In this document: positions 46,301 through 57,947 of the stretch, piece by piece
Layout of the letters: each line of letters starts with the position of its first letter
Position numbering within the stretch: position 1 is the first letter of the stretch
Source: Chromera velia
Taxonomy: Eukaryota > Sar > Chromeraceae
NCBI GenBank assembly: GCA_018398765.1
Contig: JAHBMJ010002665.1
Location: 34,864-98,863 of the forward strand
DNA: 64,000 nucleotides
Direction of reading: 5' to 3'
The notes under the pieces: generated by a model
Databases searched by the model: none
What the model was told of the DNA's origin: nothing
The model's input: the letters and a program-made list of their open reading frames with translations, nothing else
Translations under genes and position numbers: made by a program

Positions 46301-49085
46301 AAGCCAAGAGATCGATCCAATCTTTCCTTTCCTGCCCCCACCTGCTGTGTATGGTCAAATCACAAAATCACCTCATGCAGCTCACGGCTGTCCCTTTCAT
46401 TCCAATTTCTGAAATCATACCAGGCTATGCAGAATCATGAGGGCAGGTTAGACAGACCTGAACCGCCTGCGAGAAAGATGCAACAGGGAAGAAGAGGGAA
46501 AGGAATTGAAAGTCACCGAAAGCGAGAGAAAGAACCCAGACAGTGGGAAAGACCGAGGGCCGAGTGGGTGGATGATACTTTCTGATCAATGCACGTACAT
46601 GCAGACTTGCAAAAGCTTCCGAAACTTTCTGACTGCGTCCCGCTCGGGCTTCAGAAAGACGGCAGAAGGTCAACAGAAAGCGTCTCAAATGACGGGCATA
46701 TCGAGCTCTGTGAAAGGCAGGCGAAGAAGGCAAAGAAGAACCACGGCGCCTACAGCATGCACATCCAGAGAACTGAACAGAACAATTAAACGATTGGAAG
46801 GGAATTCAGGAGAAAGATAGATGAGAGAGAGCTGACCAATCTCAGTTGGAAATCCTGCGTGGTTTCGTCCCGTGTTTTTGTCGACGGATGAGTGAGTCGG
46901 TTCAGAACAGAGAGAAAGGGAGTGAGAGATCCATCGAGGTCGGTCAAGCTCAGTCTTGCAGAGGAACAGATGCGACTCAATCCGGGCAGAATCGGAGGCA
47001 GAGCCAGAGGTCAACCTGTGACGTCCATGCGATTTCAACGAGTCGGCCGAGTTGAGAAGCAGAAAGAAGAACAGTCAGTCAGTCAAAGCTGTGCCCAAAC
47101 AAAGAGCGGGATAAATCGGGAAGGAGCGAGAGCGAAACTCAAAGTGGAAGAACAACTTCTTCGGCCCGGCAAGGTTAAAGCCAGTCATCCAAAGAAGACA
47201 CAACCCCAGAAGGATTTGCTGACCGACGGAGTACCGTGCTGCAGCACCGCAAAAGAGTGAGGAGAGAGAGAGAGAGAGAGAGAGAGGAAGGTCGAAAGAG
47301 AGGGTGAGAGGCTCAAACATAGTTCTTCAAGGGGCACGATCCTCTGCAACAGAGGACAAAAAAAGGACAAAGAACAAAATTGGAACAGGTTGCCTGTCTC
47401 CTCCCTGCATCCCTCCCTCCTTGCCTCCCTGCCTTCCTCCCTCCCTGGCTCACTCAGTCACTCACTCACTGATTCGCTGCCTTGATTCTGATCAGTTGAG
47501 TCTCTCCACTTTTCTTCTCCCCCACCTTCCTCCCCGTCCCTTCTCTCATTTGCGGAATTAAAAAATCAAACCCCCTCTCTCCACCATCCACTGACCGATA
47601 AGTCCTGATTGATCGGTCGAAGGAGGGAGAGAGGGTCCGGAGTTGCAAGCAAAGAGACGTGGAAGCATGAAGGGTGAAGCGAAGGAGCCAACAAAGGCAG
47701 ATGACGGGAGAGGAAACAATCTTGCCAACTAGAACATGTCTCTCTGTCCAAGTTCGAATGGGCTCATCTAACGTGCGTTTGTGTGACTAGCGACAGAGGC
47801 AATGAGTGGGCAGGGAGAACGAAGAGGGGTCTGTCTGGATGATCGAAAACAGGGACAGGGAGAGAAATCCATACCTCAAGGAAAGCGACTGAGAAAAAGA
47901 CAAAGAACGTCAAGGGGGGTGAGTCTAGTTTCCAGAGGGAGAAGCGGAATTAGAAGCACGCTAAAAAGAAAGAAATGTGCGAGACAAAATCTCCTGCGGT
48001 ACTGTCTCAATGACACCTCACTGCACCGCTCCGAGTCTCTCTTCTGGTTCCCCAAAGAGTGGACCGACCTTCACCCGCTGCAGAAGCAAACGAGAGATAC
48101 ACACAGAGGGATGGAAGAGTGCATTTATGTACTTTCGAGAATTCGAGGACTTTCAAGAGCTGCGATTGAGTTTTTTGTGTTTTCTGCCACCTGTCCGATT
48201 CTGTCTGTAGCAAAAAGCTAGAACGTCTACACAGCTTCCGAGAGAAAGCCAAACAGACAGACTGACTGACCGTGAGTGCCTGCACGTCGCGGAGAGATCC
48301 CAGCAGAGAGACAGACGGGAGCGGAGAGAAGATGAGAATTGCAGGAAAGTGCAATAAAGGGAAAAACGATTTTAGAAAATGAAGCTGGCACAACGTGGAA
48401 ACAGCACAAGAAGGGGGAAGTGGAAGGAGTACCCTGAGAAGGCTCAAAGTTCTTTGTTCTTCAAGAGCCGGATGCCGGCATTTCAACACCCACATTTATG
48501 GTCTAAGCCAGACGAAAGACCATCAGATTGCTTTGGTAAAAAAAAGCAATGGGAAAGGTCGGGGGGGGNNGGGGGGGGGGGGATCTCATAGACGGATGGA
48601 TGGGTGCAGTCAGCAGAGACAGTTTGTGTAAAACGGCAGGGATGAAAGAGAAAAAAGGGGGCATCACGAAGAGACAGGGCAAGCAGCCATGTGCTGACGT
48701 GTCGGACTGCCTGCAGGTCAGAAAGGACATGCACAGAAGTGGAGAAAGAATGAGCATGCAAAAGAGAGACAAACACGCTGGCAGTTCCAGAACGGATGAA
48801 TAGTCAAACGAGAGAAACACTGTGGGCGAAAGGGATGTTTTCAGGACTGGACATGCATGAATGAACCAGCCCTTGCGTGTCTGCATGCATGCCTGTGCGC
48901 ACCTTCATCAACCTTTCCGAGTCTTTTTTTGTCGCCGGTTTCATCTGGACGAAGGCCGCCTCTGTGTGATGACTCTCCTCTGGTCTGTCCCCTCCTTGAA
49001 GAAGCCTCCCTTGAGTGGGCCCAGCCAGACAGCAGAGGATGAGGAGAAGAAGAAAAAGGCCCAGAGCCGCCACCCGGCTTCTCAT
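39518..49085 (-). CDS. Micro-exon gene: signal peptide plus about 26 tiny in-frame exons, secreted or membrane-targeted protein
   Basis: Exon 1 (48903-49085, ATG at 49083-49085) encodes 61 residues opening with a signal peptide: MRSR, then a long Leu-rich core (LGLFLLLLILCCLAG). Small exons, 5' to 3': 48699-48710, 48271-48279, 48069-48077, 47224-47238, 46837-46854, 46458-46466, 45650-45664, 45233-45256, 44931-44948, 44592-44630, 44259-44288, 43912-43929, 43622-43639, 43508-43525, 43182-43199, 42948-42962, 42698-42712, 42564-42602, 42302-42352, 41880-41894, 41589-41606, 41156-41170, 41071-41127, 40568-40600, 40007-40024, 39915-39968. The last exon is 39518-39616 (VRKDQKQFNKSVKKSSEV, TAG stop). 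Every exon is a multiple of three and phase 0, giving about 293 residues. Most acceptors are TGCAG; many donors are GTCAGY. The later part is charged and coiled-coil-like (LLKDDAEIMHDIQ, then KNAADPELLARERARAK). No family is recognised. Individual tiny exons are uncertain; the overall pattern is strong. Confidence 0.6.
40242..40390 (+). repeat. TG- and GA-type microsatellites
   Basis: A CT run, a TG run with TATG interruptions and a GA run follow one another inside a large intron of the micro-exon gene. Confidence 0.9.
48569..48570. other. Assembly gap (2 N) inside a G run
   Basis: Two N lie between runs of G, in the intron between the second and third exons of the micro-exon gene. Confidence 0.9.
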
Positions 49086-49967
49086 TGTCAATCAACCAGG
49101 GGAAAGACGAGACGCCGCGTGTGAGTGCTGGACCGTCAGAGACTCCAACAACCAAGCCGCATTGTGTGTTTTTGTCTGCGTGCGCTTTTGCAGAGAGGTG
49201 CAAGGGTCTAGTCTGTTTTCATGACGACGACTCCGACCCACGACCCAGGAAACTGTGCTGCGCAGCGTCCACGTTCCGATTGACTGACTCTCTTCGGATG
49301 AATGCTCGCTGCAGTGTATGCATCAGAGGGAAACTTGCATGATCTCGTCAGCCAAGTAACGAAACGTCCGTTCAGTGCAAGAAGATCATAGGCAAGTAAG
49401 ATTCCTGCCGTCTATTCAATCCAAGACGCTCCACAAATCCCATGCATGAATCTGACGTGAGGTCATCCGATGGTCATCCGACGTCGGTTCATGCATGCAT
49501 GCAGTCTGACGACCCCGCGCGTGCATGTGTATATCGGTTGGCATGACTTTGCATGGGTGCATGCGCACTATAAATTTGGCCCCTGCTCCTGCGAATCGTG
49601 CATTGACGCACGCTTGCAAAAAGTGTCAAATCGCGCGCCCTATAGCTGGCCCGCGATTCATATTGGGGTGAGTGAAAGTCAGTACGTGGCCTTCCTTGAA
49701 GAGACAAGTGAGGAGAAAACATGGAGAAAACAGTCACCAAAGGATTTACGTACAGCTTTGCAAGTAGCGTGGGCCTTCTACCGTTTTGACCTCTCAAGTG
49801 GTCGGTGGTCCCTTTTCCCCTCTTCGTCTGCGCCTTAACCGCACACTTGAGACGTGGGGCGGTTTTCCGGCCAAGTTTGTGCACGTTCTTCTCGTCTCTC
49901 CTCCAGAAGTTTGTCTTCTACCTTCCCTGTATTCTTTTATCGCTGGAGTGGACGAAGAGCTTCCACA
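49086..49967. promoter_or_regulatory. Divergent promoter region with TGCATGCA motifs
   Basis: This 882-bp region separates the start codons of the micro-exon gene (minus) and the epsin gene (plus). Overlapping TGCATGCA copies lie at 49492-49503, with CATGCATG at 49441-49448 and GTGCATGCGCAC near 49556. This palindrome is an ApiAP2 target in apicomplexans (established there; inferred here). No TATA box is obvious. Confidence 0.4.
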
Positions 49968-51280
49968 ATGTTGGCGAGTGCGGCCGATCTGCTGAAGAAG
50001 GGGGTCAAACAAGTCTCCCAAGCGTCAGTTCTGCAGTGTGTTGCTGACTGACTGCCTTCATTCTCCGAATTCTTATGTGTGTTTGCTAATGTCTTCTTTC
50101 CATCCCCTTCCCTTGCAGGACCACCCGGCAGAGTCCACTTGAGAAGAACCTCTCCGAAGCCACCCAAAACACAAACTGGGGATGTCCAACCTCTGTGCTG
50201 ATGGAGATCGCAAGGCAGACTTACGACTTGTACGCCCACCCGCCCACCTGCCTATCCTCCTCACTCCCGAGCAACATTCTTCTAACAGCACCCTTTATTG
50301 TGTTCGCCTCTTCTGCTCTCTGTGTGCAGCCAGGAATACCAGGCCATCATGAAGCACTGCTGGGAGGCTGTGAACGAGAAGAACCCCACCAAGTGGAGGA
50401 GAATCTACAAGGTGGGTCTGTGGGAGGGAAGGGGGGGGTCACGTGCACCTCCACCTGCACTCAGAGGACCTGCATTCCCCCTTGTCTCGTGCCTCCTCTA
50501 CGCTCACTAGGCAGCTCCTGAAGGGACTGGGTCCAAAGAGGGCCTGTCGTTGTGCGGGAGCCTTGACTGGGGGGGGCTCTTGTCGTCTCGTCTCCGTTTT
50601 CACCTATGAACTGTGCTTGCGCATGTGTATATACATGATGCATGTACTTGTGCGTGTGCATGTGCAGGGTCTGACGATGCTGGAGTTCCTGTGCAAGAAC
50701 GGGAGCGAGCGCTGCGTGGATGAGTCCCGCGAGTCACTGCACCGAATCCGCATGCTGATGGACTTCCATGTCACAGAGGAGGGCAGAGACAAGGGGGCAG
50801 GAAGTCAGTTAGTTCTGGAGACGGCTGTCTTTCTTGGATTGTGCCTGTTTTGTCTGCTTGCAGCCTCTGCATGTCTGTCTTCCTGTCTCGCCTGACTCTG
50901 GTGGTTCTATGTTCGGGTTCGTTCATTCCCTCAGGTTTTTGGTTTTGATTGATCAGAGCTCGCCGTCTCTTTGTCGGTTGTTTGTCTGTTGTGTCGGGTG
51001 ATTTACTTTATCTACAGTCTAATTCTCTGATCCGACCCTGGGGGGGTGGACAGGAGGAAATGCAGCGGGGGCAGGTTCATTGAAGAAAGAAAGTGATTTT
51101 TTCCATTGAATTCTCTCTCTGCACCCCTCTTTACTCTCTGTCTGTTCATCTCTGTCTCTCAGTCCGAGAGAAGTCCAAGTACATCTGCGAGCTGATCAAC
51201 GACAGCGAGATGCTCAAGTCAGTCGGAACGGAGATATCTCTCTTTTCGGGGTGTTGAGGAAGGCGGGATCGATGGGAAGG

Positions 51281-51316
<36 letters not shown>

Positions 51317-52323
51317 AACAACATGCATAAAACCTAGATCTCCTTCAGCAGAATGGAAGGAAGGAAAGAAGGAAGGAAACTTCCTTCCGGGAGGGAATTC
51401 AGAGCAGATCGAGCGAGCGAGAGAAACACGAAAGAAAGGGAAAGGAGCCTTCATTCATTCCTGGACTTCTCCTCTCCTCTTCCTGGCAGCTTCTTTCGTG
51501 GAAGCCAGCCAAACACGGGCAGGCATTTCTTTGTTTGTTGTCTGCTCGAGTTCTTTCTCTCCAACGTTCTCTGGTCACTTCCTTGTTCTCTGTCTGGTGG
51601 TGTGTGCGTCTCCTTGCATGCCTCCCCGTCTTCCTCCTCGTCTTCTACTTATCAAACCCTCGATGGGCTACTTCGCGTTTTGGCCTCTTGGCCCGTCATT
51701 TTCCACTTCCTCGAATGCTCATTTGCGTTCTCTCGCTTTTGCTTTGTGTCTGCAGGCAGGAGCGCGAAAAGGCTCGACAGAACAGGTCGGGGGGGATCGA
51801 AAGGAAAGAGGGGGGATGCGCTGCAAGGGGGGGCGGGGGGGGGAGTTGATGCCGAAGAGGACGAGCGCTGCCGAGCTACTTTTCTGGAATATGCAGCACC
51901 GTTTCGGTCCGTGTTCAGCTGGTTCCGGAAGAAGGCCGCAAGCAACCCCGGCCTGTGTAGAGAGAGTGGTTTGTTTCCGAGAGACTGCAGGGCTCTTTTG
52001 CATGTACGTCTGTCTGTGTGACTAACTGACTCATTCTCATTCTCACGCACCCTCTTTCTTTGCAGAGACAAATACATCGGGATCGGCGCGGGAGGGCAGA
52101 GGACGGGGGCCGGGTGGAGCTACAACACCGCGACGCCTGCTGATCGTACGGGGGGCAGAGGGTGAGTGAGCGCCTCTGAGTTTGTCTACTTGGCTGTCTG
52201 CCTGCTTGCTTGGTTGGGCTGTGGGAAGGGAATCGTTGGATTCTAGCTGTGGGCTGTGGGAAAGGGGAAGGGCCTCACAGGTGGGGCTGTATGCCTCTCT
52301 CTCTCTTGTGTGCCCACGCGCGC

Positions 52324-52358
<35 letters not shown>

Positions 52359-55300
52359 TGAGTGAAAGAGAGAGAGTGAACTAACGAAGAGAGGGCGTGA
52401 GAGAGCGCCAGCGCATTTGTGTGCATTAGTGGACGTCTATGTATGTATGGATGGACTGATTGGTGCAGAATGGAAGACCGCCCCCGAGACGGCAACTCCG
52501 CCTCCCCCTACGACCCATACATCCCGAAGGCGGACAGGGACAAGGAGAAAGAGAAGGAAAAGAGGTCATCAACCGACAAGGATGCAGACAGGTGAGAGGA
52601 GGGAGGGAGGGACGGAGGGAGGAGGTCTTTTTGTTCATAGAAGAACGGATGGAGGGGAGAAGGCAAAGCACGAGAGAGAACCTTGAGAGGGGATATTGTT
52701 GGTTGGACGCACAGTCGTCGTCGTCGTGCCTGCCTGACTCTTTGTCTTGTCTCTCATCTCACTCCGAATGGGTGCCTGCCTGTATGACGGTGTTCGATTC
52801 TTTTTCGGTTTCTGTCTGCTTTCCTTTGTTATGAAACGAAGAGCCCTGAAGTTGATGAGTCTGTATGCGATCACACACGCGAACGTTTTTTCCGAGGTTA
52901 GAAGGAGGCAAGAGAGGGTGGGTATGTCAAGACGGGAACGAAGGTGACTTGGTTGATCCTAACAAGGAGGGTTGCGATGTTGGCCCTCCTCCCTTTTCCA
53001 TCACGCTCACACCTGTGTTGCCCCTCTTCCTTCCCCTACAGACGACGCGATCGTCGGGCCTCTGATGACAGGTTGGAAGGGGGGGGGGGAGACTGTGCTT
53101 TGTTCTCCTCTGTTGTTTTGTTCTGTGCGGTTGCATTCGCGATGGCTCTTCGAGAAACTTCATGCCGCTCTTCTTAGTTTCGACAAGCTCTGTCTTCTGA
53201 GAACGTCCCCGTTGACTTCGTTCCTGTCAGATGGAGGGGCTCTTTCACCCTGTCACGCAACGGAGTGTATCAGTACACTGTTCGTATCACGTCGTCTTTC
53301 GTCTGTCTCTTTCTGCTCTGCGTGGTTGCATGACTGGGTTCTGTGCAGGCGGGGAAGAGAGAGGGAGAGGGAGAAGGAGAGACGGCCGAAGGACACAGAG
53401 GAGTCGGAGGACTCGGAAGACGAGAGGAGAAGAAAAAAGAAGGAAGAGAAAAAGTCAGTTAGTCACAAACACACTTCGTGAGAAGAGGAGAGAGGGAGGG
53501 AATCGGGGAGTGGGGATAAGGGACCCCCTTGAAGGCGTCTTCGCAACTAACAAGCAGAAGAAAAGTATGCACACACCCATGCATCCACAGACACATGCAC
53601 ATTAAGAGGGATGAAGTGGCTCCGAAGTCCTTCTTTACTGGCGGGATCCCCTCGCCTTCTTTTCGTCTCATTTCTTTTTGCTTCAAGCAGTCTCAGTGCG
53701 GCATGAAGAGGACAAAAAGGGGGCGAAAAAAGAGCCAGCTAGGGGCGTGCATAAGAGGATGCAGACCACCAGCCCCTTCTTTCTGTTGACATCGTTTTCT
53801 CTTACCCTTTCTCGTGTTCTTTTTTTCCCTCCGATCTCTCCGTTTGTATTTGTGCGTGTTTGTGTTTAATTTTCTGTACGCGCATGTATGCACATGAATT
53901 TGTCTGTCTGCACCTGCAGGAAGAAGGAGAAAGAGAACAAAGAAAGCTCCCTACTGGACCTTGACGGGCCTCCTTCCGCACCCGCCGCCAACGGAGCTAA
54001 GGGAACTGGCGCCACAGAGGAGAATTTTTTTGCCAACGGTCGGTCGGTAGGTCTGAGTATGATGAACCGTCTGCAAGGCCAGCTTTTCTGATCGCAAGTC
54101 TTTCTTTCTTTTCTCATTTTATCTCTGAATTTCTCGCTGTCTTTTGAGATCCTCGCAAAAAAAAAAGAAAATAGTGAGTGCATCTTGAGACAGCCTTTAT
54201 GAAGAGGGAGGGATCCTTCAGTTGTCCCCCCGAGGGTCTTTTTCCTTCCCTAATTGTGTCTCTGTCTCTCGCACTTTTCCAATGCCTTCTCTTCCTTGCG
54301 CTGCCCCAGCGGAAGGAAAGAAGGAAGAATTTCAGGATCTCTTTTCACGGGGCGAATCTTGCCACGTGCCCTCTTCCACGATCTCCCATTTGTCCTTTTC
54401 TTTCTAACCTCGCTGTTGCTCCACTGCAGACGGATGGAACGCCTTCGCAGGAGGAGCCGCCCCCCCTGGCCCTGCACCTGCCCCCAGCATTCCTGCCCCT
54501 CCTGTACCAGGGGGGTTTGGCACAGGCCTCAGTCCTCCATCAGCAGGGGGGGGTTTGGGGGGTGGTATGGATTTTGGAAGCTTTCAGACAGGGGCGGCGC
54601 CTCCAGCAGGAGTACCTGCACCTGCACCTGCAGCGGGGGGAGGGGGGGATCTGTTTGGCGTGGATCCATTTGGAGGGGGGGGGGGGTTCCAGTCGGCCCC
54701 TCCTGCAGCAGCAGGGATGGGTGGAGGTGGGGGGAGTGCCTCTGGAGAAATGACAGATTTCTTCTCTGCCCCTGCGCCTTCAGGAGGAGCGGCTGCAGGA
54801 GGGAGCGGCCTCGGAGGATTAGTGAATTTGGACGCGAGAGGAGGAGGTGCTGCGGGGGCGGCTGGACCGAGTGCCAGCTCAGAGGGTGAGTGAGTGAGTC
54901 TGTGCGTGAGTGAAGAATGGAAGAATGGAGAGACAGGGGCCTCGTGGAAGGGAGGGCAGCACCGAAAAGGGTCAATAAGTAGGGAGATGTTGGTTGAGAG
55001 ATTCCCGAAAACAAACAAGAGAAGAGAGTCGCGAGGCCATCTGCTGGCAGGCCCAAGAAAGACTTCGAGCGCCTTGAGGTCTTTTTTGAAGCAAGCAGCT
55101 GCATCTTCTTTCTGACTGTGCGTGATTTCGTGTCTGGCTGCATATACCAGATGTGCGCTCTTCATTCTGTGATGTAATGATGATGTGAGTGCATGTGCAG
55201 GGAAGGAGGACAAGAAGGGTTTCTTGTCGGACATCTCCTCGAACCTCTTTGACTTGTCTCTCACAGACAAAAGCGGATCGCAACAGAAGGTCAGCGGAGA

Positions 55301-56507
55301 GGCAGGCAGGCGCTGGGAGAGGGAGAGAGATACTCGAAAGAAAGAGTGACACACGTGCCTGTGGGGTGGAAGGAAGAGAAAATGGATCCTGTGGTCTTTC
55401 TGATTTTTTCTCTTCTCTCTCTGCCTTTTGTTGGTTGCAGGGGCTCTCTCTCTCTCTCTCTCTCTGCGTGGTTATTGGATTCTTTCTTTGTGCTCATTCA
55501 TCGTCCTAGGGTGTTTTCTTTTTGTCTTTCTTTGTGTGTTTGCAGAAGGCGCCCACTCCCACAGTCAGCGACATCCCTCTAAGCATGAGCGCTATGGGGG
55601 GCATGGGGGGGATGCAGATGGGAGGCATGGGGGGGATGGGCATGGGAGGACAGAGACCGCCAATGAGACCGGGTGCAGGGCTGTCGCCTGGGTCGAACCC
55701 CATGATGCAGATGCAGGGATCTCCCATGGGGCATGGGGGGGCAATGGGCATGGGGGGAGGCATGGGAGTAAATCCTATGGTCAGTCATTGATGTTGCCCC
55801 GTTTCTTAGCGGTTTCACTTCCTTTCCCTATCTTCATCAACCTCTTGCATCGTGTTCTTGGTTCTTGGTCTTCGGCCTTTCCTCGCTTTCCTCCTTTGCT
55901 ATTCTCGTCATTCGCTGTCTTCTTGTTCTTCCTCGGAATCGGGCCATCAGTGCAGTGCATGGAGCAACCAATGGCTCCTCTCCCTCTCGGCACGCTGCTT
56001 TTGCGGTTTTGTCCGTTTGCATGCCGTGTGTGAGAGAACGAGCAACACATGATTCCTTTTGCTCTCTTCTTCCCTACATGCTTGCAACGAATGGCTCACG
56101 CCTTCTTCGCCTCGTAACACGACGCACTGGATCTCCCTCCCTCCCTCTCTGCCTGCCTCTGTGGCCTTCTTTCTCTGGCCCGGTTGGTTCAACGACGGCA
56201 ACAACAGATGCAGCAACAACCTTCGGCAGTGGGGGGAATGGGGGGGATGGGTGCAATGGGCGGCATGGGGGGTATGGGAGGCATGCGGGGGGGGATGGGG
56301 GCGTCTCCGGCGGGGATGGGGGGAATGGGCATGGGGGGTATGGGAGGGATGGGGGGAATGGGAGGAGGGGGCAACCCCTTTGCCCAGCAACAACAGCAAC
56401 AGCAGACCCCGATGGGAGGAATGGGGGGCATGAACAGCAATCCCATGGGAGGAGGAGGAGGGGGATTTGGAGCGCAGGGAGGAGGCAGCCCGAATTGGCA
56501 GTTTTGA
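49968..56507 (+). CDS. Epsin-like clathrin adaptor with ENTH domain, 15 exons
   Basis: Exons: 49968-50023, 50119-50229, 50330-50411, 50668-50803, 51163-51217, 51756-51785, 52066-52161, 52469-52591, 53042-53071, 53349-53453, 53920-54038, 54430-54885, 55201-55289, 55546-55779 and 56208-56507. Lengths sum to 2,022 nt, giving 673 residues, and every junction phase agrees. Residues 1-150 form an ENTH domain: EKNLSEATQNTNWGCPTSVL, MEIARQTYD, KWRRIYKGLTMLEFLCKNGS, then SRESLHRIRML and IREKSKYICELINDSEMLK. ENTH binds PtdIns(4,5)P2 and bends membranes. A charged linker follows, then a clathrin box (LLDLD), DGWNAF, DLFGVDPF (a DPF motif for AP-2), LFDLS, and a long Gly/Met-rich tail (GGMGG repeats) with a Gln run, ending NWQF. 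No ubiquitin-interacting motif is obvious. The last acceptor (CAACAACAG) is weak, so that boundary is the least certain. Confidence 0.9.
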
Positions 56508-57947
56508 CTTGACTCCATTGTCCTTGCATCTATATCTTGCATGGGGGTAATGACCTCCATGAGTTCCCTCTCTTGTTAGACATACTTCTGTCTTTGGGTT
56601 CAGTACTGCGTGGTCATTTCTTTGTTCGACCGACAGGGGACGAGCGGGTCTTTCTGTTTTGTTTTGTTTTGTGTTGCGAATCGCTCTGTCTGTCTCACTT
56701 TGATGCTCNGTTATTGGATTCTTTCTTTGTGCTCATTCATCGTCCTAGGGTGTTTTCTTTTTGTCTTTCTTTGTGTGTTTGCAGAAGGCGCCCACTCCCA
56801 CAGTCAGCGACATCCCTCTAAGCATGAGCGCTATGGGGGGCATGGGGGGGATGCAGATGGGAGGCATGGGGGGGATGGGCATGGGAGGACAGAGACCGCC
56901 AATGAGACCGGGTGCAGGGCTGTCGCCTGGGTCGAACCCCATGATGCAGATGCAGGGATCTCCCATGGGGCATGGGGGGGCAATGGGCATGGGGGGAGGC
57001 ATGGGAGTAAATCCTATGGTCAGTCATTGATGTTGCCCCGTTTCTTAGCGGTTTCACTTCCTTTCCCTATCTTCATCAACCTCTTGCATCGTGTTCTTGG
57101 TTCTTGGTCTTCGGCCTTTCCTCGCTTTCCTCCTTTGCTATTCTCGTCATTCGCTGTCTTCTTGTTCTTCCTCGGAATCGGGCCATCAGTGCAGTGCATG
57201 GAGCAACCAATGGCTCCTCTCCCTCTCGGCACGCTGCTTTTGCGGTTTTGTCCGTTTGCATGCCGTGTGTGAGAGAACGAGCAACACATGATTCCTTTTG
57301 CTCTCTTCTTCCCTACATGCTTGCAACGAATGGCTCACGCCTTCTTCGCCTCGTAACACGACGCACTGGATCTCCCTCCCTCCCTCTCTGCCTGCCTCTG
57401 TGGCCTTCTTTCTCTGGCCCGGTTGGTTCAACGACGGCAACAACAGATGCAGCAACAACCTTCGGCAGTGGGGGGAATGGGGGGGATGGGTGCAATGGGC
57501 GGCATGGGGGGTATGGGAGGCATGCGGGGGGGGATGGGGGCGTCTCCGGCGGGGATGGGGGGAATGGGCATGGGGGGTATGGGAGGGATGGGGGGAATGG
57601 GAGGAGGGGGCAACCCCTTTGCCCAGCAACAACAGCAACAGCAGACCCCGATGGGAGGAATGGGGGGCATGAACAGCAATCCCATGGGAGGAGGAGGAGG
57701 GGGATTTGGAGCGCAGGGAGGAGGCAGCCCGAATTGGCAGTTTTGACTTGACTCCATTGTCCTTGCATCTATATCTTGCATGGGGGTAATGACCTCCATG
57801 AGTTCCCTCTCTTGTTAGACATACTTCTGTCTTTGGGTTCAGTACTGCGTGGTCATTTCTTTGTTCGACCGACAGGGGACGAGCGGGTCTTTCTGTTTTG
57901 TTTTGTTTTGTGTTGCGAATCGCTCTGTCTGTCTCACTTTGATGCTC
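55471..57947 (+). repeat. 1,238-bp direct duplication around a single N, probable assembly artefact
   Basis: 55471-56708 and 56710-57947 appear identical at a constant offset of 1,239, including introns. The first copy ends exactly at the N and the second starts right after it. That is what two contigs with overlapping, unmerged ends look like. Confidence 0.9.
56785..57746 (+). pseudogene. Second copy of the last two epsin exons
   Basis: 56785-57018 and 57447-57746 repeat epsin exons 14 and 15 exactly. They have no ENTH-coding exons of their own and lie in the duplicated segment, so they are most likely the same exons counted twice. If the duplication is real, this would be a non-functional 3' fragment. 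Confidence 0.75.

Noticed and set aside
46372-46380. Nine-nt candidate exon (Leu-His-Glu) in the micro-exon gene
   Set aside because: The acceptor side (CAGCCGTGAG) lacks a pyrimidine tract, and chance AG-GT pairs at this distance are common.
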